NCBI GenBank assembly: GCA_964034945.1
Contig: OZ035962.1
Span: forward strand, 110,797,034 to 110,861,033
Source of the DNA: Chrysopilus asiliformis
Lineage: Eukaryota; Arthropoda; Insecta; Diptera; Rhagionidae
Direction: 5' to 3'
DNA length: 64,000 bases
The position numbers and the translations under genes are program-made. Under the pieces are notes generated by a model. The model worked only from the letters and a program-made list of their open reading frames with translations, was not told the DNA's origin and searched no databases. This document shows, piece after piece, positions 1-10,751 of the stretch; position 1 is the stretch's first letter; each line of letters begins with the position of its first letter.

Positions 1-1069
1 CGAAAAGGCATCAAATATTCTCATATGACACAGCAGTATGTTTCATTTTCCTCCCAATGAATTCCCGGTTTGAGTCCTTGTGAACGTTAGGTGCCTCCAA
101 GCCGTTCTCATTTTCAAATGTGACCAAAATGATGAAAACCGTCACATTTCCACAATTTAGCTATATATCTTCCTCTAGTACCGAACCAACAAGAATTTAC
201 AAAATTTTCATCATTTTCCTTGGGGCCAAACATTGAAAACATTTTCCCTTTCTGATTCTCATCAAGTTACGGTTTGGCTTTTCAACACAAAAATAATAAT
301 AACTCTAAAGCTGCTGGAAAACTCCTAAAATTTTAGGATTTTCAGTTAACAGCAAGGCATGTTTTCCAGCGATGGTTGTCGATGACGATGTTTCTCTTTT
401 CATTATCCTTAATTTTCTAACGGCCAAAATGGCAAATGAAAAGTAAAAAGGTTCAACAAGACGAATATATGTACATACCTTTGGTACGCATTCTTTCATA
501 TTCGGATTTGGAAACTTATCCTGTGGGCCAGAATACTCAACAAGCTCTTAGAGCAGGTGCGTACTGCGATGGCAACTCTGTAGAATACTGCCAAAGTGGA
601 AGTTTGAGTTTTTTAAATGCATGAGAACTAATATGGAGGGCGGCACGGACGTCTACTATTACTTACACTGCAGTCGAACCTCGATAACTCTTACCTGATC
701 GGGACAGAAAAACAAACGAGTTCTCGAAGAATTCAATGGCATCGCGATGCATTAAAAGCTTTTATTTAGCTGGTTTTTTTGTCTATCAGGGTAAAATCTT
801 GTAATCTAACATTGATCTACTTCCACTTATCCCATAGACTTGAAATTTTGCACACATACGTAGGTCGTGTAGCAATATAAAATTTTTACCATTTCCATTT
901 CGTCCTTGTAAGAATAACGGAGAGGTTTGTATCATTTTCCTCAATTTTTCCGGAAAAGAATTTCATCTGGTGGTTTTTGGGGTCGCTGAATCGGATTCTG
1001 ATTCCGATTCTGGAGCCACAAAATCCGTAGTGATATCTCAAAAGCAGGTAAATATATTCAAAGACTCAA
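1..1069. other. No gene recognised
   Basis: AT-rich sequence with only short chance frames. Near 671-690 there is a lone pogo-like end (CAGTCGAACCTCGATAACTC) without a clear partner. At 968-1010 there is a fragment of the dispersed GGGGTCGCTGA...GAATC motif that also builds the 122-bp array at 6.4-8.8 kb. Confidence 0.5.
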
Positions 1070-1549
1070 ACTCATATTTGGGCTGGAGCCCCAAAAACTG
1101 TCCTGCAACTGCTGGACCGAATTCAAAAACGTGCGATCCGACTGATTGGAGACAAGTCTTTGACAGATTCACTACCGTCTCTCGAGCATCGTCGCTCTGT
1201 TGGGGTACTTAGCATATTCTATAGATATTTCCATGGGAAATGTTCCACCGAAATTTCCCAACTTATTCCTCCACGGTATATTTTCCCTAGACCCTCTCGT
1301 ACAGCTACACGTGCGCACGACTTCTTCCTTGAGCCTCCCCGCTTTCGTACAGTATAGTTTAGGGGTTCCTTCATTCCGCGAACAACAAGACTTTGGAACA
1401 ATTTACCATCCGATGTGTTCCCCCCGGACTATAACCCGCAGAAGTTCAAGGAGAACATAAATCGGCATCTCCTTTTGTCCTTCCGACCATCCCGAGCTGT
1501 GCTTCGGCATTTAAAGGGTCTTCCCCTAAGCTCTGGCTGTATCTATTAA
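1070..1549 (+). pseudogene. CR1/Jockey-like non-LTR retrotransposon, C-terminal tail of ORF2
   Basis: One frame reads through the region after the reverse transcriptase domain that is conserved in CR1-like non-LTR elements. It opens with HIWAGAP, then LLDRIQKRAIRLIG, LPSLEHRRSVG, FYRYFHGKCS, and ends with TRLWNNLPSDVFP and a KFKENINRHL block before a TAA at 1547-1549. A single in-frame TAG at 1355-1357 interrupts the frame between RTV and FRGSF, so the copy is dead. The 5' part (endonuclease and RT) is absent, which is the usual 5' truncation of such elements. No clear poly(A) or target duplication was seen. The superfamily assignment is from remembered family motifs, and the exact clade is uncertain. 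Confidence 0.82.
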
Positions 1550-3255
1550 AAAGAAAAAACAATTTATATAAGCGTGACGAAAGACGGCAGTCATGTTCGA
1601 TTTTTAGTCATACTAAACAAAAAAAGTGACTAAAAAGTATAAAAAAATGAAGTAAAATAAAAAAGCCATAATTTTTTGGGTGCTGGGGTCAGAAATAAAA
1701 GCATAAAAATTAAGTGAAATAAAATATTTATGTCGCTTTTATTTCTGATGCACAGACCCAAAAAAAATTTTTTTTTTATTACATTATATTCAAAAAAAAC
1801 TTTTTTTAAACAAATTTCTTTTATTTCCATTTTTTTTAAATCACAATTAAATAAAAAACGGATTTTTCCAGAGAGTGAAAGTAAGAAACGATTTTGTTAA
1901 ACATTTGGTGTTACCCGAAGACTTTTGGCGAAACCTGGAGATTTCGTGACAAAACCCAGAGCCAGGAAATTCGGGGTTGAAACCCTGAGACTCCGGGTCC
2001 AAACCGGAGATCTGGTCACCTGTGGCCTATTTCATCAAACTGCAATTACAAATTTGTACTAAAGGAAAAATAGGCCAATAATTTACAAGTTTTGTTAAAA
2101 AAAAAATACTTGAAAAACACTTGTAAATACAAATTTGAAAAAATTGCGAAATAAGCCACTGTAGTGCGCATCTGACCTTGGTATCCCGGCTCCTGTAAAA
2201 CTCTTCCGTAAAATTTAACTACAAACAAACGAAACGTCGAATAAAGGCTGGTGGCCGAGGTTTTTGAAATTTTCCACGTACCCAAGAAAGTGAAATATGA
2301 CTTCAGGTTTTCGATGATTAATCGTAAATGTTGTTGCTACTTTCATTACTCTTATTGGTATTAAAGGCGTACAAAATACCAACGAAATTCTATTCCCTTT
2401 GATGAATGTATACGTAGTGTTTTGAAAATTTAATCGGGACCTAATTTTCTTTTGAGTTCCCTTCTTAATAATATAGCATATCCCATAATATATATTTGAA
2501 CGAAGATACGCTTATAAATCAAAAATATAGACAACAAAAATATTTCTTATCGTAGGCCGTTGAATGTCATGTACCGACTATTACCGAAAAATTGAAGCCA
2601 TCGACCCTGTCTATTCATTCCTTTCTAAAATCCTTAAAACGAAAAGAAACTTTTAAATGAATTTCGTAGGTTTTCTGGCCGAAGGATTGCCGCTTTCTGA
2701 ATTTTCTGGAACCAATTTATTTTCTTTGCCAATATTCAGCTGAATGGCGATAATTCTGAATATAACTTGTGTTCGGTACGAGTACAACGAGAGCAAAAGG
2801 ATATTTATGGCTGCTTTGCTATTTTCCTTTTTTAACTTTTATTGCCTTCTGTTTATATGTACACCATTTGTTTCAATGAAACTTTAATTTGATGAACGTC
2901 ATTTTGAGAAGAAAATTCCATCGAGGGAAATTTCTTCTTTTTGCCAAGAGGTTTTTGATTGCCGTGCTATTGAGATACTAAATTGAGACTGGGTGTTATA
3001 CAAGAAGAGGAGAAAGTTTGGTGGAAATTCGAAACTGTTTTCCTTTTAAGTGGGCTAATTTAAAGTACAATTGAGGTAATTATTTTCCTTTATATCGGCT
3101 GTTTGGATTACGTTTGGTTATTTTGCTTTCTAAAAGTGAAGGACTGCTATTATTGCATTATTGAAATTTATTATGTAGCTGCCCGTATTCCACGGACAGA
3201 TGTGGGAAACCGGATATCTTAAGCAATATTTACGAAAATGAACAATTCAACTTTA
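1550..3255. other. No gene recognised
   Basis: Poly-A/T-rich spacer. Around 1900-2030 there is a run of loosely repeated phrases containing CCTGGAGA / CCGGAGAT / CCCTGAGA, too degenerate to define a unit. No coding signal was seen. Confidence 0.4.
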
Positions 3256-3259
3256 TTGG

Positions 3260-3796
3260 ACTTGCAATTATACAAAACAAGCTAAAGCCTGACTTTACTT
3301 GTCTTAAAAAAAACAACAACTTAAAAACATAACAAAAGCTATAATTGCAGGCAATTATTGAAAACCCGTATGGTGATATTCGTATCAAAATTCGAACAAA
3401 ATTCCACTTTGAAGTCAAACTTTCCAATAAGATTTTTTTTTAATTTATTCCAATCGGATTTTGATGTATGGAAGTTTTATGTAGAATCATATCCTAAATT
3501 ACTTTTGTTCTTGCACTTTTTTGATAAAATGCACCAAGCATTTTACGAAAAACGAATCTGCGCAAAATTTAAAGTCTCTAGCTCAATCCGTGCGCCCGCA
3601 ATCCGCGCCACGGACGAACGAACGGACAGACGGACAGACAGACGGACGGATAGACGGACATGCAAAATTCATTATTTTTATCATTCTAATCACACTGGTG
3701 TAATTCATTTTTGTGTGTGATAACGGGATCTTGGCGTTACAAACGGTAAGGCAAATCTAATATACCCTTTAGTTTCACCATACGGGTATAAACACC
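3260..3796 (-). repeat. Dispersed repeat with TATACCC terminus, copy 1
   Basis: Read on the minus strand this starts with a TATACCC ... GGGTATA terminus near 3796, passes a GTCCGTCTG-type leader (3610-3660) and the phrase TTGAGCTAGAGACTT..AATTTTGC, and fades near 3260. Two further copies lie at 18336-19020 and 44441-45440 on the plus strand. The class is not established. The leader plus conserved terminus suggests a non-autonomous element, not satellite DNA. Confidence 0.6.
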
Positions 3797-4367
3797 TTTA
3801 ACAGGAAGGACCCAAAGTAAAGAAGACATTTTTTCACAAATCACGTATTTTCCCTGCCAGGCTAACAGTTTTAGACCCTATGTAAGTTTCTTAGCATTAA
3901 AAGACATGCGTTACGAATTGTCAAAAAAAAGCGCCACGCATTTAAAGGGCTGGGGATGGGGGTCTGACGGCTATATGAAATTACATACAAAAAATCGCCA
4001 AAAAAAAAGGAAAATTCACGGAGGGCAGAAGGGGAAGGGAGCAAAAAAAATCTACAATTTGCTGTTATGGACAGCCCCTAACTCAAAATTCCCCTTTGTT
4101 CTTACCCCTTGCGTGCTACTTCCTGAACCGCTAAAGCAATTTTAACCATGTTCTCGCTCTTAAACAGACCGCCCAAAAAAATCTACACACTTAAGTCAGT
4201 GGCCCCTCCTTCTACTGTTTCTCCTCCTATCACCAACATATATGACAGCCCGCCGGTTTTGACAATTACGAATTCCGTTTACCGGAGACTTTTCTTCCAT
4301 ACTCAAATTTAAGCCTCCAGCTCTTACATACACGGTTTTTCCATAGAGCTGCAGTCTGGATAAATAC
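3797..4367. other. No gene recognised
   Basis: Purine-rich and mixed spacer. A 79-codon frame at 3906-4145 has lysine-rich, low-complexity composition and no recognisable motif, so I do not treat it as a gene. Confidence 0.4.
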
Positions 4368-4370
4368 TAA

Positions 4371-4853
4371 TGCGGCGGTCGCACGACGCAGTTTTGCCAG
4401 CCGCTGGCTGCTGTTGATTAGTAGCGCTGTCAAGTAGCAACAGCAGCCAGCGTACACGATTTCTACTTTAGTAGCGCTGGCAAGTAGCAAAACAGTGGTT
4501 TGACATTTTAATCTGGGAGATTTTTTTAATAATAAACGTTACACACAAATTTAAATAAATAAACGTAAAATAACAACTTACAATCAACAAACTTTACCAC
4601 TTATCAGACTTTTGACAGCTCAGAAACCATGTAACAGGGTCACGTGATCTCTAGTAGCGCTGGCAAAGTAGAACGGTCTCTACTTCACTAGCGCTGGCAA
4701 AGTAGAATGGTCTCTACTTCACTAGCGCTTCTAAAATCATCACGCTACTGCTGGTAGTAGCAACGCACTAGGGTTCACACGGTGCTGCTGAAACGGCTGC
4801 TAACAGCCAAACAGCCACTAGCGCTGGCAAAACAGCGTCGTGTGACTGCCGCA
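4371..4853. mobile_element. MITE with TAA target duplication (PIF/Harbinger-like)
   Basis: The left end TGCGGCGGTCGCACGACGCA and the inverted right end TGCGGCAGTCACACGACGCT pair over about 30 bp. Both sides are flanked by TAA (4368-4370 and 4854-4856). A 3-bp TWA duplication is characteristic of PIF/Harbinger, but there is no coding sequence here to confirm it. The interior is built from repeated TAGCGCTGGCAA(A)GTAG phrases in both orientations, for example around 4655-4730. Confidence 0.75.
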
Positions 4854-4856
4854 TAA

Positions 4857-5739
4857 AGCTGATGGACACACAAGAATCTTCGTCCATTTGATATTCTTTA
4901 AATCCATAAAATCAAATCGGACTACCTAACGATATTACTATAAAATTATACGCCAATTCCATTCGTTTATCAGCATTTAAACACACCAAAATTAAATTTG
5001 GGTCAATCCTAATCTCAGTACTTCATGCCGTCAATTTCATTTACCACTCGATATAAAATTTTTATATCCCGAAAATGTCTATCGGCCAGTTTTAGCAAAT
5101 AAAAAGAAAATATTATTACAAGAAATCTTTTTTACATCGCTAGTCAGTGATATTTTTAACGTTTCTATGTAAGACTCCCTGTGGAGCCCATAGTCGAAAA
5201 CGCATAAAATTTGAAGTGAGCCACTGAATTGTTTACGATCCGCCAAGAAAATCTAAAAAGTAATCGGGAGGAAAAATTGTGTTAAAATTAGGAAAAATTA
5301 TCCATTATGAGCTATAAATGAAACGAGTCTTCTATGAAAACTTGAATCAATTTCCTTATTACATTTCTAATATTGGCATTAAACCAAACGCCCACAGAAG
5401 TGGGATAATTTGAAATCATTCTATCGCGCAACATAAAAATTATGTTCACAATACCCTTAGCTGAAAATGTGAAACGGATGGACATTTTTCTTCATTGATC
5501 GGTTAGTAGTAGTTTTCAACTTTTTTCAAATGCAAAAAAAAATCTATGATTTCAAAAAAGTTTCTTATTTTTTTTTGTTTTGTTTAATTTTTTTTTAACT
5601 CTTGCACTTGTCTTTATCAACTTTTTTGTTCTTGAATTATATATGGAAAATATGTTAAAGAGAATGCCGTATAATTGACTATTTTGAAGAAGAAAATTTT
5701 GTTTTATGCACGAGTACCCAATTATATCAACAATGACAG
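4857..5739. other. No gene recognised
   Basis: AT-rich single-copy-looking DNA with stops in all frames and no repeat family I recognise. Confidence 0.4.
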
Positions 5740-5741
5740 TA

Positions 5742-5826
5742 CAGTAAAACCTGTATAAGCCGGACTCTGGATCAGCCGAATAGACTTCATGGTTCCGTGC
5801 GAGTCCGGCTTAGACAGATTTCACTG
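5742..5826. mobile_element. Short palindromic pogo-like MITE (85 bp)
   Basis: The arms CAGTAAAACCTGTATAAGCC and (inverted) CAGTGAAATCTGTCTAAGCC meet in a short centre. TA lies on both sides (5740-5741 and 5827-5828). CAGT...AA ends with TA duplication are typical of pogo/Tigger-derived MITEs. Confidence 0.78.
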
Positions 5827-5828
5827 TA

Positions 5829-6289
5829 TAACGCAAATAGCACCAAAAAGCACAGTCACATGAAGTTTGTTTGTTGCGACATAAAAATGCAGCAATTTAC
5901 ACAACTGGGTCTAAAGATCTAGATCTATAATTCATATCCGCGTACAAGAGGCATATGAAGGCGATGAGAACGATACCCAGATTAATAATGTGTCTCCAAA
6001 GCCACAATAGCTTTAATAAGGAAATTGGTAAGCGACGAGCCGACTTTGGGTCAATATTCGCTTCATGAAAATTCTGCAACGATAGAGTGGCATTTGACGG
6101 TTTTCAGTGATTAGCTGTGGAACCTGAATGCCAGTTTCGCTTTGAAGATGCGTGTAATGTGTCTACATTACGACTTGGCAAATCACTGAAAAGTGTTTCC
6201 CACTGTGGGTGTCGTTGCACATCCCATTCCCATGACACGGTGATGTGCCCGCGACAAGAATTGCTAATCGTCGCATGGTGGCGAAATCA
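5829..6289. other. No gene recognised
   Basis: No coding motif. The stretch directly before the Helitron (6080-6285) is less AT-rich than its surroundings but has no frame I can name. Confidence 0.35.
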
Positions 6290-6439
6290 TCTATATATAT
6301 AAAAATGGATGTTTGTCTGTTTGTCTGTCTGTTTGTCTGTTTGTTTGAGATTACAAAACTCAAAAACTACTGGACCGATTTTTACGCGGTTTTTTGCAAA
6401 ATGATCTGTGTCGCCAGGAGCAGGTTTTTAGCTATGTAG

Positions 6440-8832
6440 ATTTTCAAAATTTGAAACGGAAGGTCCTGTAAGGATAATGAAAATATCCTTTTTCCCATTT
6501 TTCCCCGGAAAAATTTGCATTATAGGGTTTTTGGGGTCGCTGATCACGAATCCGGTATTAGATTTTCAAAATTCGAAACGGAAGGTCCTGTAAGGATAAT
6601 AAAAATATCCTTTTTCCCATTTCTCCCCGGAAAAATTTGCATTATAGGGTTTTTGGGCTCGCTGATCACGAATCCGGTATTAGATTTTCAAAATTCGAAA
6701 CGGAAGGTCCTGTAAGGATAATGAAAATATCCTTTTTCCCATTTTTTCCCGGAAAAATTTGCATTATAGGGTTTTTGGGGTCGCTGATCACGAATCCGGT
6801 ATTAGATTTTCAAAATTCGAAACCGAAGGTCCTGTAAGGATAATGAAAATATCCTTTTTCCCATTTTTCCCCGGAAAAATTGGCACTATGGGGTTTTTGG
6901 GGTCGCTGATCACGAATCCGGTATTAGATTTTCAAAATTCGAAACGGAAGATCCTGTAAGGATGACGAAAATATCCTTTTTCCCATTTTTCCCCGGAAAA
7001 ATTTGCATTATTGGGTTTTTGGGGTCGCTGATCACGAATCCGGTATTAGATTTGCAAAACTGACGCGGAAGTTCCTGAAAGGATAACGCGAATATCCTTT
7101 TCCCATTATTCCCCGGAAAAATTGGCATTATTTTGGGATCGCTGATCACGAATCCGATATTAGATTTTCAAAATTCGAAACGAAAAGTCCTGTAAGGATA
7201 AATATCCTTTTTCCCGTTTTTCCTCGGAAAAATCGGCATAGGGGGGTTTTTGGGGCGCTGATCACGAATCCGGTATTCGATTTTCAAAATTCGAAACGGA
7301 AAGTCCTGAAAGGATAACATAAATATCCTTTTTTCCATTTTGCCCCGGAAAAATTTGCATTATAGGGTTTTTGGGGTCGCTGATCACGAATCCGATATTA
7401 TATTTTGAAAATTCGAAACGAAAAGTCCTGTAAGGATAAATATCCCTTTTCCCGTTTTTCCTCGGAAAAATCGGTATAGGGGGGTTTTTTGGGGCGCTGA
7501 TCACGAATCCGTGATTAGATTTTCAAAATTCGAAACGGAAGGTCCTGTAAGAATTACGCAAATATCCTTTTTCCAGTTTTTACTGGGAAAAATCGTCATT
7601 AGGGTGTTTTTGGGGTCGCTGATCACGAATCCGGTGTTGGAATTCCAAAATTTGAAATGGAAGGTCCTGTAAGGGCAAATGTCCTTTTTCCCATTTTCCC
7701 CGGAAAAATTGCCATTATGGGGTTTTTGGGGTCACTGATCACGAATCTGGTGTTGGAATTTCAAAACTCGAAACGAAAGGTCCTGTAAGGATAACGCGAA
7801 TATCTTTTTCCCATTTTCCCCCGGAAAAATTGCCATTATGGGGTTTTTGGGGTCGCTGATCACGAATACGGTGTTGGAATTCCAAAATTCTAACCGTAAA
7901 GTCCTGTAAGGATAACGCAAATGTCCTTTTTCCAATTTTCTCCGGAGAAATTGGTATTATGGGGTTTTTGGGGTCACTGATTACGAATCTGGAGTTGGAA
8001 TTTCAAAATTCGAAACGGAAGGTCCTGCAAGGATAACGTAAATATCCTTTTTCCCGTTTTTCCCCCGAAAAATCGGCATAAGAGGGTTTTTGGGGTCGCT
8101 GATCACGAATCCGGTATTAGATTTTCAAAATTCTAAACGGAAGGTCCTGTAAGGATAATGAAAATATCCTTTTTCCCATTTCTCCCCGGAAAAATTTACA
8201 TTATAGGGTTTTTGGGGTCGCTGATCACGAATCCGGTATTAGATTTTCAAAATTCGAAACGGAAGGTCCTGTAAGGATAATGAAAATATCCTTTTTCGCA
8301 TTTCTCCCCGGAAAAATTTGCATTATGGGGTTTTTGGGGTCGCTGATCACGGCTCTGCTGTTGGAATTTTAAAATTCGAAACGGAAGGTCCTGTAAGGAT
8401 AACGAAAATATCCTTTTTCCCTTTTTTCCCCGGAAAAATTTACATTATAGGGTTTTTGGGGTCGCTGATCACGAATCTGGTATTAGATTTTCAAAATTCT
8501 AAACGGAAGGTCCTGTAAGGATAATGAAAATATCCTTTTTCCCATTTCTCCCCGGAAAAATTTGCATTATGGGGTTTTTGGGGTCGCTGATCACGAATCC
8601 GGTATTAGATTTTCAAAATTCTAAACGGAAGGTCCTGTAAGGATAATGAAAATATCCTTTTTCCCATTTCTCCCCGGAAAAATTTGCATTATGGGGTTTT
8701 TGGGGTCGCTGATCACGGCTCTGCTGTTGGAATTTTAAAATTCGAAACGGAAGGTCCTGTAAGGATAACGCAAATATCCTTTTTCCCCGGAAAGATTGGC
8801 ATTATGTTTGGGATCGCTGATCACGAATCCGG
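6440..8832 (+). repeat. 122-bp tandem repeat array, about 20 units
   Basis: Each unit runs GATTTTCAAAATTCGAAACG - GAAGGTCCTGTAAGGATA - ATATCCTTTTTCCCATTT - CCCCGGAAAAATT - GGGTTTTTGGGGTCGCTGAT - CACGAATCCGGTATTA. Some units are shorter because of small deletions after AAGGATA. A divergent continuation lies beyond the inserted MITE at 9322-9500. The unit contains the inverted pair AAGGATA / TATCCTT and a TGATCA palindrome. Methionine frames of about 66 codons recur at the unit period and are by-products of the repeat. Confidence 0.95.
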
Positions 8833-8834
8833 TA

Positions 8835-9319
8835 CAGTAGAACGCGCTTAAATGCAACACGCGTAAATGCAAAACTCGTGTAATTGCACGCAAAATTTGT
8901 GCATGGAGGATTTTTAAGCATTTTTCATATAAATATACACGGATAAATGAAACACGCTTAATTGCAATACTTGTTTAAATGCAACCATTTTCACATCCGC
9001 AAAAGTATAAATTATATGAAATTTTACACGCTTAAATGCACATGTGCAAAAATGAAATGTAATTACAACAAAAAAAATTGATTATTGTTATTTTTATTTG
9101 ATAAAATGAATTCTTAATTAGGTTCTTTGTTTTTGTGTAGCCTTGTTGAATTTAAATGTTTATTACAGGAATATTAAAGTTGCATGTTTATCTTTTACTC
9201 GCATAATTGCACATTAATGTGCATTTATCCGTGCTTTTGTGCTACGTATAAATGCAAAACACGGATAAATGCACATAAAATTCTGCGAAATTCGATGTGC
9301 ATTTAAGCGTGTTCTACTG
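8835..9319. mobile_element. pogo-like MITE (485 bp) inserted in the 122-bp array
   Basis: The left end CAGTAGAACGCGCTTAAATG and the inverted right end CAGTAGAACACGCTTAAATG are near-identical. TA flanks both sides (8833-8834, 9320-9321). Uninterrupted units read CCGGTATTAGATTT, so removing the element and one TA restores the unit exactly. The interior repeats GCTTAAATGCA / GGATAAATGCA motifs in both orientations. The CAGTA start and TA target fit pogo. Confidence 0.9.
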
Positions 9320-9552
9320 TATTAGATTTAGAAAAATTTGAAACGGGAGGTCCTGTAAGGATAACGCAAATGTCCTTTTTCCCGTTTTTCCCGAAAAAAT
9401 GGGTATTGAGGGGTTTTCAGGGTCGCTGATTACGAATCCGGCGTTTCAGTTTCAATAACACTAACGAAAGGTCCTGTAAGGATTACGTTGATTTTCAAGT
9501 TTTTTTAAGTTGGTTTTTTGGCATTCTAAATCTATATGTGCAAAAATAATAG

Positions 9553-9672
9553 ACTCAAAAACTACTGGACCAATTTTTACTTGGTTCATTGTAAAATGAT
9601 CTGCGTTGTCAGGAGCGAGGTTTTAGCTATGCTAGATTTTCAAAATTCGTAACGGAAGGTCCTGTAAGGATA
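9553..9672 (+). repeat. Second copy of Helitron A 5' subterminal segment
   Basis: The phrase CTCAAAAACTACTGGACC through GGTTTTTAGCTATG and GATTTTCAAAATTCG repeats the segment at about 6356-6480. This indicates either an internal duplication or two Helitrons joined. Confidence 0.7.
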
Positions 9673-9767
9673 CCATTTTTTTCCAAAACTTTTTAAGTTA
9701 TTTATGGTTTTTTGGCATTCTAAAATTCATACAAAAAACTTTTAGCTGCCAACGTAGGGTCTGCTAG

Positions 9768-10423
9768 TACTAATATAAATATAAGAATGAGTTGGTGTCT
9801 GTCTGTCTGTCTGTTCCTCTTTCACGCAAAAACGGCTGAACCGATTGACTTGAAATTTGGCATGAGTGTCTGTGGTAGTTCTGGTTCCAACATAGGCATA
9901 CGGAAAACTAGCGCGAGGGGTGGGGGGAGTAAGGGGAGAGGGTAAGGTGATTTCGAAACTTAGTTTTTGCGCTATGTTACTCTTTCGCGGGGAAACTACT
10001 GAACCGATTGGCCTGAAATTTGGCACAGATGTTCGTCCGAGGTCTAGCTCCAACATAGACCCATTAAAAAGAAGCCCGAGTGGTGGGAGGAGTAAGGGGA
10101 GGGGGTAAAGTAATCTCGATACTTAGTTTTCCCTCTATGTTACTCTTTCGCGGGGAAACTACTGAACCGATTGGCCTGAAATTTGGCATAGATGTTCGTC
10201 GGGGGTCCAGCCCCAACATAGACCCATTCAAAAGTAGCCCGAGAGGTGGAGGAGTAAAAGAGGGGGGGGGGCGGTAAAGTCATCTCGAAACTTAGCTCTT
10301 CCTCTATGTTACTTTTTTCGCGGGGAAACTACCGAGCCGATTGACCTGAAGTTTAGCTCCAACATAGACCATCAAAAAAAAATTAAAAAAACTTAACCCG
10401 GCAACGACGGGTATGCAAGCTAG
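9768..10423 (+). mobile_element. Non-autonomous Helitron B
   Basis: It starts at the end of Helitron A with ACTAATATAAATATAAGAAT, then GAGTTGGTGTCTGTCTGTC. The body has four degenerate units of roughly 160 bp, each with GAACCGATTGGCCTGAAATT and CCAACATAGACC. The 3' end has hairpin CCCGGCAACGACGGG followed by TATGCAAG and CTAG|T at 10420-10423. The canonical TC start has been lost or overwritten at the junction with Helitron A. Confidence 0.82.
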
Positions 10424-10607
10424 TATATGAATAAAGACAATGCTGCTACTTAAATGCTATTTGGAGAGTGTGTAAAAAAATTTTTGTTTTTCAACAACCC
10501 TTTTTCCAACAATCATTTCATTGCAAGCGCTCACCTACTATAAAAGCTGACAAAAAATTTGAGGAAAATCCCAAAAAAACACAAGAGGACCCAAAGTGAG
10601 GGTTGCA

Positions 10608-10747
10608 CCTTAAACTCTCACCAACTCTATGAATTTGGTGGTCCCGTGATCACTTTACAATCTTTTGTCGGTTGCACGATTTTACTACAAAAGATTGCAA
10701 ATTGATCGCGGAGACCACAAATTTATAGAATTGGTGAGAGTTTAAGA
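10608..10747. mobile_element. 140-bp palindromic MITE with TGCA target duplication
   Basis: The arms CCTTAAACTCTCACCAACTC and (inverted) TCTTAAACTCTCACCAATTC pair for about 65 bp around a short centre. TGCA lies on both sides (10604-10607, 10748-10751). The superfamily is not assigned. Confidence 0.7.
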
Positions 10748-10751
10748 TGCA

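Larger units (their letters stand above)
6290..9767 (+). mobile_element. Non-autonomous Helitron A carrying a 122-bp tandem array
   Basis: The 5' end reads A|TCTATATATATAAAAATGGATG followed by a TGTCTGTTTG leader and the phrase CTACTGGACCGATTTTTACG, which is the usual layout of insect non-autonomous Helitrons. The 3' end is CTAG|T at 9764-9768, as expected for the CTRR terminus and A|T insertion. The terminal hairpin is degenerate compared with Helitrons B-E. Most of the body is the 122-bp array (separate entry). A second copy of the 5' subterminal region lies at 9553-9672, so this may be two Helitrons fused head to tail. No Rep/helicase coding sequence is present. Confidence 0.75.

Noticed and set aside
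479..546. Possible small minus-strand exon reading LVEYSGPQDKFPNPNMKECV before a GTATGT donor
   Set aside because: Only 22 codons, weak acceptor, no partner exon. Too short to separate from chance.
671..740. Single pogo-like end CAGTCGAACCTCGATAACTC
   Set aside because: No inverted partner or TA pair could be found, so no element is called.
6515..8518. Recurring 66-80 codon frames (MHYRVFG.., GFLGSLITNPVLDFQNS..)
   Set aside because: They repeat with the 122-bp period and change with each indel. They are by-products of the tandem array.
6290..9767. Considered a CRISPR-like array because of regular 122-bp spacing
   Set aside because: Repeats are contiguous without unique spacers, in an animal-type genome, and lie between Helitron ends.
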